Assembly: GCF_003626645.1 (NCBI RefSeq)
Contig: NZ_RBAM01000030.1
Location: 1-32,816, forward strand
DNA length: 32,816 nt
Source of the DNA: Streptomyces klenkii
GTDB lineage: Bacteria; Actinomycetota; Actinomycetes; Streptomycetales; Streptomycetaceae
Direction: 5' to 3'
Every line of letters starts with the position of its first letter. Position 1 is the stretch's first letter. A model generated the notes under the pieces. It saw only the letters and a list, made by a program, of their open reading frames with translations. It did not search any database and had not been told where the DNA came from. Below are positions 1 through 7,147 of this stretch, one piece after another. The position numbers and the translations under genes were made by a program.

Positions 1-2
1 CT

Positions 3-40
3 ACTTTAGCGGATTTCCCCGGTGACTCCTAATCGGAGTC
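3..40 (-). promoter_or_regulatory. Inverted repeat with promoter-like element at left edge
   Basis: GACTCC (24-29) and GGAGTC (35-40) form a 6-bp inverted repeat with a 5-base loop. On the minus strand a -10-like TAAAGT (complement of 3-8) follows. This lies downstream of the strong leftward promoter at 171-199, so it could be a second promoter or leader structure of a gene outside the window. The -35 is poor, so this is suggestive only. Confidence 0.3.
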
Positions 41-170
41 CGAGGCCTTCACGATCCGAATTCCGGCACGCCGAAATTCATCCCGTTCAGGGGCCGTGCA
101 GTAGTGAGTGCCGCCGGTGCGGCTCGAGTGGCTGTCTCAGAACCGTCATGGCTCCGTGACAACTCGGAGA

Positions 171-199
171 ACACTACCCATCCGTCAGAGGAGTGTCAA
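171..199 (-). promoter_or_regulatory. Canonical sigma-70-type promoter firing leftward out of the window
   Basis: On the minus strand TTGACA (complement of 194-199) is followed after exactly 17 bases by TAGTGT (complement of 171-176). This matches the -35/-10 pattern of the principal Streptomyces sigma factor. Transcription would start near 164 and run left off the window. The 1-248 stretch has no convincing gene. A 20-codon ATG frame on the minus strand (about 150 down to 88) could be a leader peptide but has no supporting feature. Confidence 0.55.
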
Positions 200-203
200 C
201 TGG

Positions 204-224
204 CCGCTGAGCACCCCTCAGCCG
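204..224 (-). terminator. Weak hairpin after the marR gene
   Basis: GCTGAG (206-211) and CTCAGC (217-222) pair around a CACCC loop about 25 bases past the marR stop. There is no T-run, so it is only a candidate terminator. Confidence 0.25.
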
Positions 225-248
225 GACTCAATCGGGCCCGGTCGGACC

Positions 249-797
249 TCAGTCGAGGTCGCTCAGCCGTCCGCCGGCGTCCGGCTGGGCGTCCTCCACC
301 CGGCGCAGGAGGCGGGTCAGCATCTCGCCGAGCCGGCCGCGCTCCTCGCCGGAGAGGTCCTGGAGCAGGTCCTCCTCGAAGACCGTGGCCATCCGCATGG
401 CCTCCAGCCACTTGCCGCGGCCTTCCTCCGTAATACCGACGATGACGCGGACACGGTTGCTCTCGTCGCGCTCCCGGGTCACCAGACCCTCCGCGACCAT
501 CCGGTCGATGCGGTGGGTCATGGCGGCAGGAGTGAGGCCGAGCCGCTTGGCGAGGTCGCCGGGGCCCAGGCGGTACGGGGCGCCGGCCAGCACGAGGGCC
601 TTGAGGACCTCCCACTCGGCATTGCTGATGCCGAGCTCCGCGGTCTGGCGTCCGTAGGCGACGTTCATCCGCCGGTTGAGGCGGCTGAGCGCCGAGACGA
701 CCTTCTCCACCTGGGGGTCAAGGTCCTGGAATTCGCGCTGATAGGCGGCGATCTGTTCGTCGAGGCTCGGCTCGGAGGCGCCGGGGGTGTCAGCCAT
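249..797 (-). CDS. MarR-family transcriptional regulator
   Basis: This is a 182-residue protein of typical MarR length (about 140-180). The winged helix-turn-helix spans roughly residues 55-125. It has the family pattern of a recognition helix (LAKRLGLTPAAMTHRIDRM) followed by a wing with DESNRVRV, close to the usual D-x-R-x-x-x-V wing motif. The N-terminal helix (about 10-45) would form the dimer interface. The ATG at 797 faces the MFS transporter gene starting at 928, separated by 130 bp with inverted repeats. MarR proteins commonly repress an adjacent divergent transporter and are released by a small ligand; that this one controls the neighbouring pump is inferred from position. Its position fits the gene I recall as SCO4122. 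The ligand cannot be read from the sequence. Confidence 0.9.
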   Translation of the reverse strand: MADTPGASEPSLDEQIAAYQREFQDLDPQVEKVVSALSRLNRRMNVAYGRQTAELGISNAEWEVLKALVLAGAPYRLGPGDLAKRLGLTPAAMTHRIDRMVAEGLVTRERDESNRVRVIVGITEEGRGKWLEAMRMATVFEEDLLQDLSGEERGRLGEMLTRLLRRVEDAQPDAGGRLSDLD

Positions 798-827
798 GCC
801 CGGCAGTATGACACGAACCGATTCGCA

Positions 828-881
828 CTAAAGCCCTTCGCCATGTACTCTTTAGCTTCGAACTTTACTGTTGAAGTCTTC
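828..881. promoter_or_regulatory. Divergent operator region with inverted repeats
   Basis: Two inverted repeats lie between the divergent marR and MFS genes. CTAAAG (828-833) pairs with CTTTAG (850-855). CTTCGAAC (856-863) pairs with GTTGAAG (870-876) with one unpaired base. GAAGTCTTC (873-881) is a further short palindrome. MarR dimers bind pseudo-palindromes of about 16-20 bp, and 856-876 fits that size. Which repeat is the true operator is not decided by the sequence. Confidence 0.45.
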
Positions 882-927
882 AGGCTTGGACAGTCCCGCC
901 CCTCAACCACGACCTAGGAAGGTGAGT

Positions 928-2247
928 GTGACCACCGCGATGGGCGCAGCTCTGCGCCGGATCCAGCTGGGGAACGCCCTGAGTGCGTTCGGCAACGGCT
1001 TCACCGTCCCGTTCCTGTTCATCTATGTGTCGCAGGTACGGGACCTCGGAGCGAGCACCGCAGGCCTGGTGCTCATGACGTTCGCCGTGTCCGCGCTCGT
1101 CGTGCTCCCCTTCGTCGGCCGGGTCATCGACCGGCGGGGTCCGCTGCCTGTCGCCGTCGCCGGTACGGTCGCCGCCGCAGCCGGGTCGATGGGGATGGGG
1201 CTGGCGTCCACCGAGTCGATGGTCTTCGCCGCGGCCGCGGCGCTGGGTGCCGGCATCGCGGTGATCCAGCCGACGCTCGCCACGATGATCGTCTGGTGCT
1301 CGACGCCGACGACCCGGTCGCGCGCGTTCGCGATGCAGTTCTTCCTGAACAACCTCGGCCTCGGCCTCGGCGGTCTGCTCGGTGGGCAGCTCGTGGACAC
1401 CTCGGACCCGGGCAGCTTCGTGCGGCTCTTCTCGATCGAGGCGGCGATGTTCCTGGTGCTGGGTGTCGCCGTGGCGACCGTGCGGCTGCCGAAGGCGCCC
1501 AGGGTCGAGGACGCGGTCCCGACGGACGAGGGTGCCAAGGGCGGCTGGCGGACGCTGCTGGGTGACCGGGCCATGGTGCAGCTGTGCGTCCTGGGCTTCG
1601 TGATGTTCTTCGCCTGCTACGGACAGTTCGAGTCGGGCCTGGCGGCCTTCGCGGTCGAGGTCACCCGCATCTCGCCCGCGACGCTCGGTATCGCGCTCGC
1701 CGCCAACACCGCGGCGATCGTGCTGGCGCAGTTCGTCGTCCTCAAGCTGGTCGAGGGGCACCGGCGCAGCCGGGTCATGGCGCTCGTGGGTCTCATCTGG
1801 ACCGTTGCGTGGGTGGCCGCGGGGATCTCCGGGCTCGTTCCGGGGGCGCACGGTGTGGCGACCGCGCTGCTGATCTCCACGTACGCGCTCTTCGGCATCG
1901 GTGAGTCGATGCTGTCGCCGACGGTGGCGCCGCTGGTGGCGGACCTGGCGCCGGCCCGGCTGGTCGGTCAGTACAACTCGGCGTTCGCGCTCGTGAAGCA
2001 GCTGGCGCTGGCGATCGGGCCGGCCGTGGGCGGTCTGATGGCCGGTGGCGGCCTGTACGTGGCGTACATAGCCATGGTGATCGCCTGCTCCCTGCTCATC
2101 ACGACCCTGGCGCTGCGGCTGGGCCGCCGGCTCACCCCGGCGCAGGACAATCCGCTGGTGACGCGTGCACAGCGCCGCCCGGCGAAGGCCGAAGCGGAGA
2201 CGGAGACGGAAGCGCAGACGAGCGAGCGCACCGCCGTACACGTCTGA
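928..2247 (+). CDS. MFS transporter, probable drug or metabolite efflux pump
   Basis: This 439-residue integral membrane protein has about 12 hydrophobic helices, the Major Facilitator layout. The cytoplasmic loop after helix 2 carries GRVIDRRG, a version of the MFS motif A. The tail is hydrophilic and Glu/Thr-rich. I place the start at GTG 928 because AGGAAGG (916-922) lies five bases upstream; the in-frame GTG at 922 overlaps that site and the ATG at 940 is further away. The gene is divergent from marR, the classic arrangement of a repressor and its pump. Proton-coupled efflux is the family expectation; the substrate is unknown. It converges with the next gene over a strong terminator. Confidence 0.85.
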   Translation: MTTAMGAALRRIQLGNALSAFGNGFTVPFLFIYVSQVRDLGASTAGLVLMTFAVSALVVLPFVGRVIDRRGPLPVAVAGTVAAAAGSMGMGLASTESMVFAAAAALGAGIAVIQPTLATMIVWCSTPTTRSRAFAMQFFLNNLGLGLGGLLGGQLVDTSDPGSFVRLFSIEAAMFLVLGVAVATVRLPKAPRVEDAVPTDEGAKGGWRTLLGDRAMVQLCVLGFVMFFACYGQFESGLAAFAVEVTRISPATLGIALAANTAAIVLAQFVVLKLVEGHRRSRVMALVGLIWTVAWVAAGISGLVPGAHGVATALLISTYALFGIGESMLSPTVAPLVADLAPARLVGQYNSAFALVKQLALAIGPAVGGLMAGGGLYVAYIAMVIACSLLITTLALRLGRRLTPAQDNPLVTRAQRRPAKAEAETETEAQTSERTAVHV

Positions 2248-2265
2248 CACACGTATGCATATAAG

Positions 2266-2302
2266 AGGAGAGGGAGGGCGCCCCGGGCGCCCTCCCTCTC
2301 CT
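2266..2302. terminator. Perfect bidirectional terminator
   Basis: Arm AGGAGAGGGAGGGCGCCC (2266-2283) pairs perfectly with 2285-2302 around one central base, giving 18 matched positions. It sits in the 58-bp gap between the convergent MFS and phosphatase genes and would stop transcription from both sides. Confidence 0.85.
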
Positions 2303-2305
2303 GCG

Positions 2306-4120
2306 TCACCCGTGCCCCGCCGGCAAAGCGAACTCGCACCAGACGGCCTTCCCGCCGCCGGGTGTGCGCCGTGAGCCCCAGGACGAGGCGATCGTGGCGA
2401 TGATCGAGATGCCGCGCCCCGCCTCGTCGGCCGGCTCGGCGCGGCGGCGCCGCGGGAGGTGGTCGTCGCCGTCGGTGACCTCGATGATCAGCCGGCGGTC
2501 GGTGCGGCGCAGGCGCAGCCGCATGGGCGGTGTGCCGTGCTGGAGGGAGTTGGCGACGAGCTCGCTCGCGGCGAGGACGCCCAGGTCCCGCAGCTCGGTC
2601 GGGAAGCGCCAGCTGACGAGGACGCCCGAGGCGAAGGCGCGGGCCCGGGGAGCGGCCTCGATGCCGCCGAGGAGCTCCAGGGCGGCGTTGTGGAAGAGCT
2701 CGGCGTCGTGGCCGGTGCGCGCGGGGTGCTGGAGGACGAGGACGGCGACGTCGTCGTCGTGGTCGGCGGTCACGCCGAGGGCGCGGATCAGGCGGTCGCA
2801 CATGACCTGGGGTGATCCGGTGGCGCCGGCGAAGGCGCGCTCCAGGGCGGCGACGCCTTCGTCGATGTCCTCGGTGCGGCGCTCGACGAGGCCGTCCGTG
2901 TAGAGCACGGCGCTGGAGCCGGGGCCCAGCGGCATGGTGCCGGAGGTGTGCATCCAGCCGCCGGTGCCGAGCGGCGGGCCGGTGGGTTCGGCGGCGCGGC
3001 GGACGGTGCCGTCGGGGTCGCGGACGAGGATCGGAAGGTGGCCGGCGGAGGCGTAGACCAGGCGGCCCTCGTTGGGGTCGTGGACGGCGTAGATGCAGGT
3101 GGCGATCTGGGTCGCGTCGATCTCGCCGGCGAGGCCGTCGAGGAGCTGGAGGACCTCGTGGGGCGGCAGGTCGAGGCGGGCGTAGGCCCGTACGGCGGTG
3201 CGGAGCTGGCCCATGACGGCGGCGGCGCGCACGCCGCGGCCCATGACGTCGCCGATGACGAGGGCGGTGCGGCCGGCGCCGAGGGTGATGACGTCGTACC
3301 AGTCACCGCCTACGGCGGTGTCCTTTCCGCCGGGCTGGTAGGTGGCGGCGACGCGCAGGTCGTCGGGCTGTTCGAGCTCCTGCGGGAGGAGGCTGCGCTG
3401 GAGGGTGACGGCGGCCTCGCGCTGGCGGCGCTCGCTGGCGCGCAGCCGCTCGGCGGCCTCGACCTGGTCGGTGACGTCCGCGGCGAAGACGAGGACGCCG
3501 GGCTGCCCGGCCTCGGGGGCGCCGACTTCGATCGGGGAGCAGGTGAACGTGTAGTAGCCGCTGCGGGGGCGGCTTTCGGCGTCGGCAGCCGCGGGGGCGG
3601 GCGCCTGGTGCGGGACGTCGGCCACGGGGGCGCCGTCACCCGGGGCGGGTGGAGCGGGACGGGGCGCGGCGATGTTCGTCGCGGCGTTGATGTCGGCGGT
3701 GACGCGGCGGGACTTGACCGTACGGGGCCGGCGGCTGCGCAGGACCTGGTCCATGAGGGGGAGCAGGCCGAGCTCGGTGAGCTCGGGGAGGGCTTCGCGG
3801 GCGGAGGCGCCGGGGGTGCGGGGGCCGAAGAGGGCGGCGTAGGCGTCGTTGACGTAGGCGATGCGGTGCTCGGGGCCGTAGACGACGGCGACGAGGGCCG
3901 GGACCTTGCCGAGCGTGTCGTGGACGGAGAGGCCGTCGAGGGTCGGGACGGGGCCGTCCGGTGCGGGGGCCGCGGGCGGGGTGGCCTCTGCGCGGGCGGC
4001 GGGCACGGAGCCGCCGGCCGCGGGCGGTGCGGGGGCGGCGGTGCGGTCCTTGCGGTCGGCGCGCGCCGCGGCTCGGCGCTGTGTGCCGGGGAGCCGGGCG
4101 CTCCAGCGGGTGAAGTTCAC
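2306..4120 (-). CDS. PAS - SpoIIE-type PP2C phosphatase - HATPase_c signalling protein
   Basis: This 604-residue three-domain protein probably acts in a partner-switching pathway. A Pro/Ala-rich, likely disordered head is followed by a PAS-like sensor domain (about 65-215, with YVNDAYAALFG). A PP2C/SpoIIE serine phosphatase domain follows (about 235-455) with metal-binding motifs GGDWYD, GDVMGRG, YTDGLVE and DDDVAVLVL. The C-terminal GHKL ATPase domain (about 470-602) has the N-box ASELVANSLQHG and a G-box near AGRGISII, as in SpoIIAB/RsbW anti-sigma kinases. Such proteins typically dephosphorylate anti-sigma antagonists and may also bind a sigma factor. The GTG start at 4120 has a weak GAGG nine bases upstream. 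No transmembrane segment is seen, so it is probably cytosolic. The partners are not in the window. Confidence 0.88.
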   Translation of the reverse strand: MNFTRWSARLPGTQRRAAARADRKDRTAAPAPPAAGGSVPAARAEATPPAAPAPDGPVPTLDGLSVHDTLGKVPALVAVVYGPEHRIAYVNDAYAALFGPRTPGASAREALPELTELGLLPLMDQVLRSRRPRTVKSRRVTADINAATNIAAPRPAPPAPGDGAPVADVPHQAPAPAAADAESRPRSGYYTFTCSPIEVGAPEAGQPGVLVFAADVTDQVEAAERLRASERRQREAAVTLQRSLLPQELEQPDDLRVAATYQPGGKDTAVGGDWYDVITLGAGRTALVIGDVMGRGVRAAAVMGQLRTAVRAYARLDLPPHEVLQLLDGLAGEIDATQIATCIYAVHDPNEGRLVYASAGHLPILVRDPDGTVRRAAEPTGPPLGTGGWMHTSGTMPLGPGSSAVLYTDGLVERRTEDIDEGVAALERAFAGATGSPQVMCDRLIRALGVTADHDDDVAVLVLQHPARTGHDAELFHNAALELLGGIEAAPRARAFASGVLVSWRFPTELRDLGVLAASELVANSLQHGTPPMRLRLRRTDRRLIIEVTDGDDHLPRRRRAEPADEAGRGISIIATIASSWGSRRTPGGGKAVWCEFALPAGHG

Positions 4121-4293
4121 AGAGGATTACCTCGCGGAGTCGTTCCGGACCAGCTCGGCGACGTGGCGTGGCCGATCCGCGTGCCCGGCGCGGGGCCGCG
4201 GTTGGCGGTGCGGGGGACTGCCCCCGGGGGAATGCAGCAAACGTCCGAATCCTCGTAATTGTTACTCTTCGCAGGTACGAGCCCACCCATGGT

Positions 4294-4332
4294 CACACGA
4301 CCAGTGTGGCCGACCGGACTGACATCCGTCAG
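4294..4332. promoter_or_regulatory. Intergenic region with two short inverted repeats
   Basis: The 266-bp gap 4121-4386 separates the phosphatase gene from the upstream ndh gene, which runs the same way. It holds CACAC-GACCA-GTGTG (4294-4308) and CTGAC-ATCC-GTCAG (4319-4332). The second could end ndh transcription. The first could be an operator for the phosphatase gene. Both stems are only 5 bp. Confidence 0.3.
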
Positions 4333-4386
4333 ACGTCGGCCTCTCCGGGGGAGTTCCCGGCTCCGCCACAGGGCCCATGACCTGCT

Positions 4387-5739
4387 TCAACTCGCTTCCG
4401 GGTGACGTCCCGTGTCTGCGGCGAGTTCGAATTCGGCCCGGGGGTTTTCGAGCGAGCCGAGGGAGACGATCTCGCGTTTGAAGAGGCCCGTGAGGGTCCA
4501 CTCGGCGAGGACGCGGGCCTTGCGGTTGAAGGTGGGGATCCTGCTGAGGTGGTAGGCGCGGTGCATGAACCAGGCGGGATAGCCCTTGATCTTCCTGCCG
4601 TAGATGTGGGCGACGCCCTTGTGGAGGCCCAGGGAGGCCACGGAGCCGACGTACTTGTGCCGGTAGTCCTTGAGGGGCTTGCCGCGCAGGGAGGCGAGCA
4701 CGTTCTGAGCGAGGACCTTGGCCTGGCGGACGGCGTGCTGGGCGTTGGGCGCGCACACGGCGTCGGGGGCGTCCGAGGTGAGGTCGGGGACGGCCGCCGC
4801 GTCGCCGGCGCCCCAGGCGTGCTCGACGCCGTCCACGGTGAGGGCCGCGGTGCACTTGAGGCGGCCGTGGCTGTTGAGGGGGAGGTCGGTGGCGGCGAGC
4901 ACCGGGTGGGCCTTGACGCCCGCGGTCCAGACGAGGGTGCGCGTGGGGAAGCGCGAGCCGTCGCTGAGGACGGCGACGCGGTCCGTGCAGGAGTCCAGGC
5001 GGGTGTCCAGGCGGACGTCGATGTTGCGCCCGCGCAGCTCGCGCAGTGCGTAGCGGCCCATCTCCTCCCCCACTTCGGGGAGGATCCGGCCGGTGGCTTC
5101 GACGAGGACGAACCGCAGGTCCTCGGGTTCGAGGTTGTGGTAGTACCGGGCGGCGTAGCGGGCCATGTCCTCGAGTTCGGCGAGGGCCTCCACTCCCGCG
5201 TAGCCGCCGCCGACGAAGACGAAGGTCAGGGCCGCGTCGCGGACGGCGGGGTCGCGGGTGGAGGAGGCGATGTCCATCTGTTCGAGCACGTGGTTGCGCA
5301 GGCCGATGGCCTCCTCGACGGTCTTGAAGCCGATGCCGTACTCGGCGAGACCGGGGACGGGCAGCGTGCGCGAGACGGAGCCGGGCGCGAGGACCAGCTC
5401 GTCGTAGTGGATCTGGACGGCTCCGGTGCCCTCCTCGTGCGTGGCGAGGGTTTTGATGGCGGCGGCGCGCTTGGCGTGGTCGATGGACTTGACCTCGCCG
5501 ATGACGACCTGGCACTTGTCGAGCGTGCGGCGCAGGGGGACGACCACGTGGCGCGGGGAGATGGAGCCGGCCGCGGCCTCGGGGAGGAAGGGCTGGTACG
5601 TCATGTACGGCTCGGGGTCGATCACGATGACGATCGCCTCGCCGCGCCTGAGCTTCCGCTGCAAGCGCAGGGCGGTGTACATCCCGACGTAGCCGCCGCC
5701 GACCACCAGAATGCGCGCCGGTTCCTTCGCCAAGGCCAC
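4387..5739 (-). CDS. ndh: Type II NADH dehydrogenase (NAD(P)/FAD-dependent oxidoreductase)
   Basis: This monotopic flavoenzyme passes electrons from NADH to quinone without pumping protons. Two Rossmann glycine motifs are clear: VVGGGYVGMYTA near residue 12 binds FAD, and FVGGGYAGVEALAELEDM near 175 binds NADH. About 450 residues is normal for NDH-2. The start is ambiguous. A GTG at 5739 overlaps the only good ribosome site (GAGGAG, complement of 5739-5744). The in-frame TTG at 5733 lies five bases beyond that site and is better spaced, so the real protein may be two residues shorter. It is divergent from the AtrA-type regulator gene and recalls SCO4119. There is no operon partner downstream within 260 bp. 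Ferredoxin or sulfide:quinone reductase relatives are less likely. Confidence 0.88.
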   Translation of the reverse strand: MALAKEPARILVVGGGYVGMYTALRLQRKLRRGEAIVIVIDPEPYMTYQPFLPEAAAGSISPRHVVVPLRRTLDKCQVVIGEVKSIDHAKRAAAIKTLATHEEGTGAVQIHYDELVLAPGSVSRTLPVPGLAEYGIGFKTVEEAIGLRNHVLEQMDIASSTRDPAVRDAALTFVFVGGGYAGVEALAELEDMARYAARYYHNLEPEDLRFVLVEATGRILPEVGEEMGRYALRELRGRNIDVRLDTRLDSCTDRVAVLSDGSRFPTRTLVWTAGVKAHPVLAATDLPLNSHGRLKCTAALTVDGVEHAWGAGDAAAVPDLTSDAPDAVCAPNAQHAVRQAKVLAQNVLASLRGKPLKDYRHKYVGSVASLGLHKGVAHIYGRKIKGYPAWFMHRAYHLSRIPTFNRKARVLAEWTLTGLFKREIVSLGSLENPRAEFELAADTGRHPEAS

Positions 5740-5800
5740 TCCTCAGTCGTCGAGGTCCGCGAGCACAGCTCCTTCCCCATGACGCACCCCCGGCCGGAGT

Positions 5801-5809
5801 TTGTCCACA
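5801..5809 (+). promoter_or_regulatory. Perfect DnaA-box 9-mer in the ndh-atrA gap
   Basis: TTGTCCACA is the preferred Streptomyces DnaA box. It lies in the 357-bp divergent region 5740-6096. A single 9-mer can occur by chance, but the only other perfect copy I noticed heads the array at 11330. Confidence 0.4.
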
Positions 5810-5988
5810 GGCCGTGCGAAATGTATGACCGACGGCGGAGCTGATCCCTCCATGGGGGGCGCACCGGTTCGAGAGACAGGTGCGCAGGTCAGGGTGGATG
5901 CGGTGGGGTTGTGGGGTGGTGCAGAATCGGTGCGGAGGGGGGAAGTACTCCAATCGGGGATGCCCGGTGCGGAACTACCCCTTCTTTC

Positions 5989-6018
5989 TTGACCTGGGCT
6001 CAACTATGTTCGTACTCC
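5989..6018 (+). promoter_or_regulatory. Possible promoter of the TetR/AtrA gene
   Basis: TTGACC (5989-5994) is followed after 18 bases by TACTCC (6013-6018). The -35 is good and the -10 is poor. It sits about 80 bp before the start codon at 6097, leaving a leader that contains the GGGGGA ribosome site. Confidence 0.35.
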
Positions 6019-6096
6019 GTCGGGGTGTCAGAGACGTGCCCCGGCAGTCAGGGCGGGGAGTCTCCGGGGGGAGACGTCATAACCGGGGGAACACAT

Positions 6097-6831
6097 ATGC
6101 ATATGCAGGGCTCTCATTGGTCGACCGCTGTCGCGCCGTCAGAGGCGGGCGGTGGCCGCAGCACGCCGTTGCGCGTGGACGCCCAGCGCAATCTCGAGCA
6201 CGTACTGCGCGCGGCCCGCGAAGTCTTCGGCGAGCTGGGCTACGGCGCGCCGATGGAGGACGTGGCGCGCCGCGCCCGCGTCGGCGTGGGGACGGTCTAC
6301 CGCCGCTTCCCGAGCAAGGACGTCCTCGTCCGGCGGATAGCCGAGGAGGAGACCGCCCGGCTGACCGAGCAGGCGCGCACGGCGCTCGGTCAGGAGGACG
6401 AGCCGTGGTCGGCGCTCTCGCGCTTCCTGCGCACGTCGGTGGCGTCCGGCGCGGGCAGGCTGCTGCCGCCGCAGGTGCTGCGGGTCGGCGTCGACGCCGA
6501 GAACGAGGAGATCGAGGCGCGCGTGCCGCAGCAGCGGCAGCCGGGCGCCACGGGCGGCCAGCTGCACGAGCTGCGGCTGGTCGAGCAGCGGCCGGCTCCG
6601 GTCGCCGAGCGGCACGACGCTGGCGCCGCGGCGCTGCTGGAGGTCGTCGGGCGGCTTGTGGAGCGGGCGCGGGCGGCGGGCCAGCTGCGGCCGGACGTGA
6701 CGGTGGCCGATGTGCTGCTGGTGATAGCGACGGCCGCGCCGTCGCTGCCGGACGCGGTGCAGCAGGCGGCGGCGTCCTCGCGGCTGCTGGACATCCTGCT
6801 GGAGGGGCTGCGCTCGCGGCCGACCGAGTAA
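6097..6831 (+). CDS. atrA: TetR-family regulator, AtrA-like
   Basis: This 244-residue TetR regulator has an N-terminal helix-turn-helix at about 38-80. GAPMEDVARRARVGVGTVYR and the following FPSKDVL are classic TetR features. The large variable C-terminal half is the ligand and dimer domain. I chose ATG 6097 (MHMQ...) because GGGGGA lies six bases upstream; a second in-frame ATG at 6103 is possible. Residues 20-115 match my memory of AtrA (SCO4118), and the neighbour ndh supports this. AtrA in S. coelicolor activates the actinorhodin activator gene actII-ORF4, plus sugar uptake and developmental genes. This protein is therefore a likely global link between metabolism and antibiotic production. 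The identification is from recall and synteny, not a search. Confidence 0.8.
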   Translation: MHMQGSHWSTAVAPSEAGGGRSTPLRVDAQRNLEHVLRAAREVFGELGYGAPMEDVARRARVGVGTVYRRFPSKDVLVRRIAEEETARLTEQARTALGQEDEPWSALSRFLRTSVASGAGRLLPPQVLRVGVDAENEEIEARVPQQRQPGATGGQLHELRLVEQRPAPVAERHDAGAAALLEVVGRLVERARAAGQLRPDVTVADVLLVIATAAPSLPDAVQQAAASSRLLDILLEGLRSRPTE

Positions 6832-6904
6832 GTCTCCGGGGGCGCGTTGCTGCGGCTCGCTTCGGCAGCGCACCCGCGTAGCTCACTGCGGGCAGCGCGC
6901 TTGC

Positions 6905-6943
6905 ATGGCTCGCTCCTCGTAGTTCGTTTCCGTAGCTCGTTTC
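6905..6943. repeat. 13-bp imperfect tandem repeat, about 3 copies
   Basis: CGTAGTTCGTTTC (6918-6930) and CGTAGCTCGTTTC (6931-6943) differ at one base. A degenerate copy precedes them at 6905-6917. The repeat is in the 316-bp gap 6832-7147 after the regulator gene. No gene is supported in this gap. Confidence 0.6.
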
Positions 6944-7119
6944 TGTGACGGGCGCGCCCGGTACGGCTTCGCAGGCCGTCCGGGCGCATCCGGAATCCTC
7001 TTCCCCGTTCGGGTGACATCCAGTGCTCCATGCGGCAGAAGTCGCCCCGGACGAGTGGTTGCTGCCCATCGCGTGCCAGTGACGGCCATGCCCTGTGCCA
7101 CGCTGTGCCGGTGTTCGGG

Positions 7120-7135
7120 TGTACCGGCATGTACA
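7120..7135. promoter_or_regulatory. 16-bp inverted repeat next to the ribosome site of the sigma-factor gene
   Basis: TGTAC-CGGCAT-GTACA is a perfect 5-bp inverted repeat. Its last base begins the AGGGG ribosome site (7135-7139) of the gene starting at 7148. It could be an operator or an RNA hairpin limiting translation. Confidence 0.4.
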
Positions 7136-7147
7136 GGGGCCTGCGCT

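Noticed and set aside
4402..5844. 480-codon plus-strand frame opposite ndh
   Set aside because: It is the mirror of a well-recognised flavoenzyme; no motif and no start signal.
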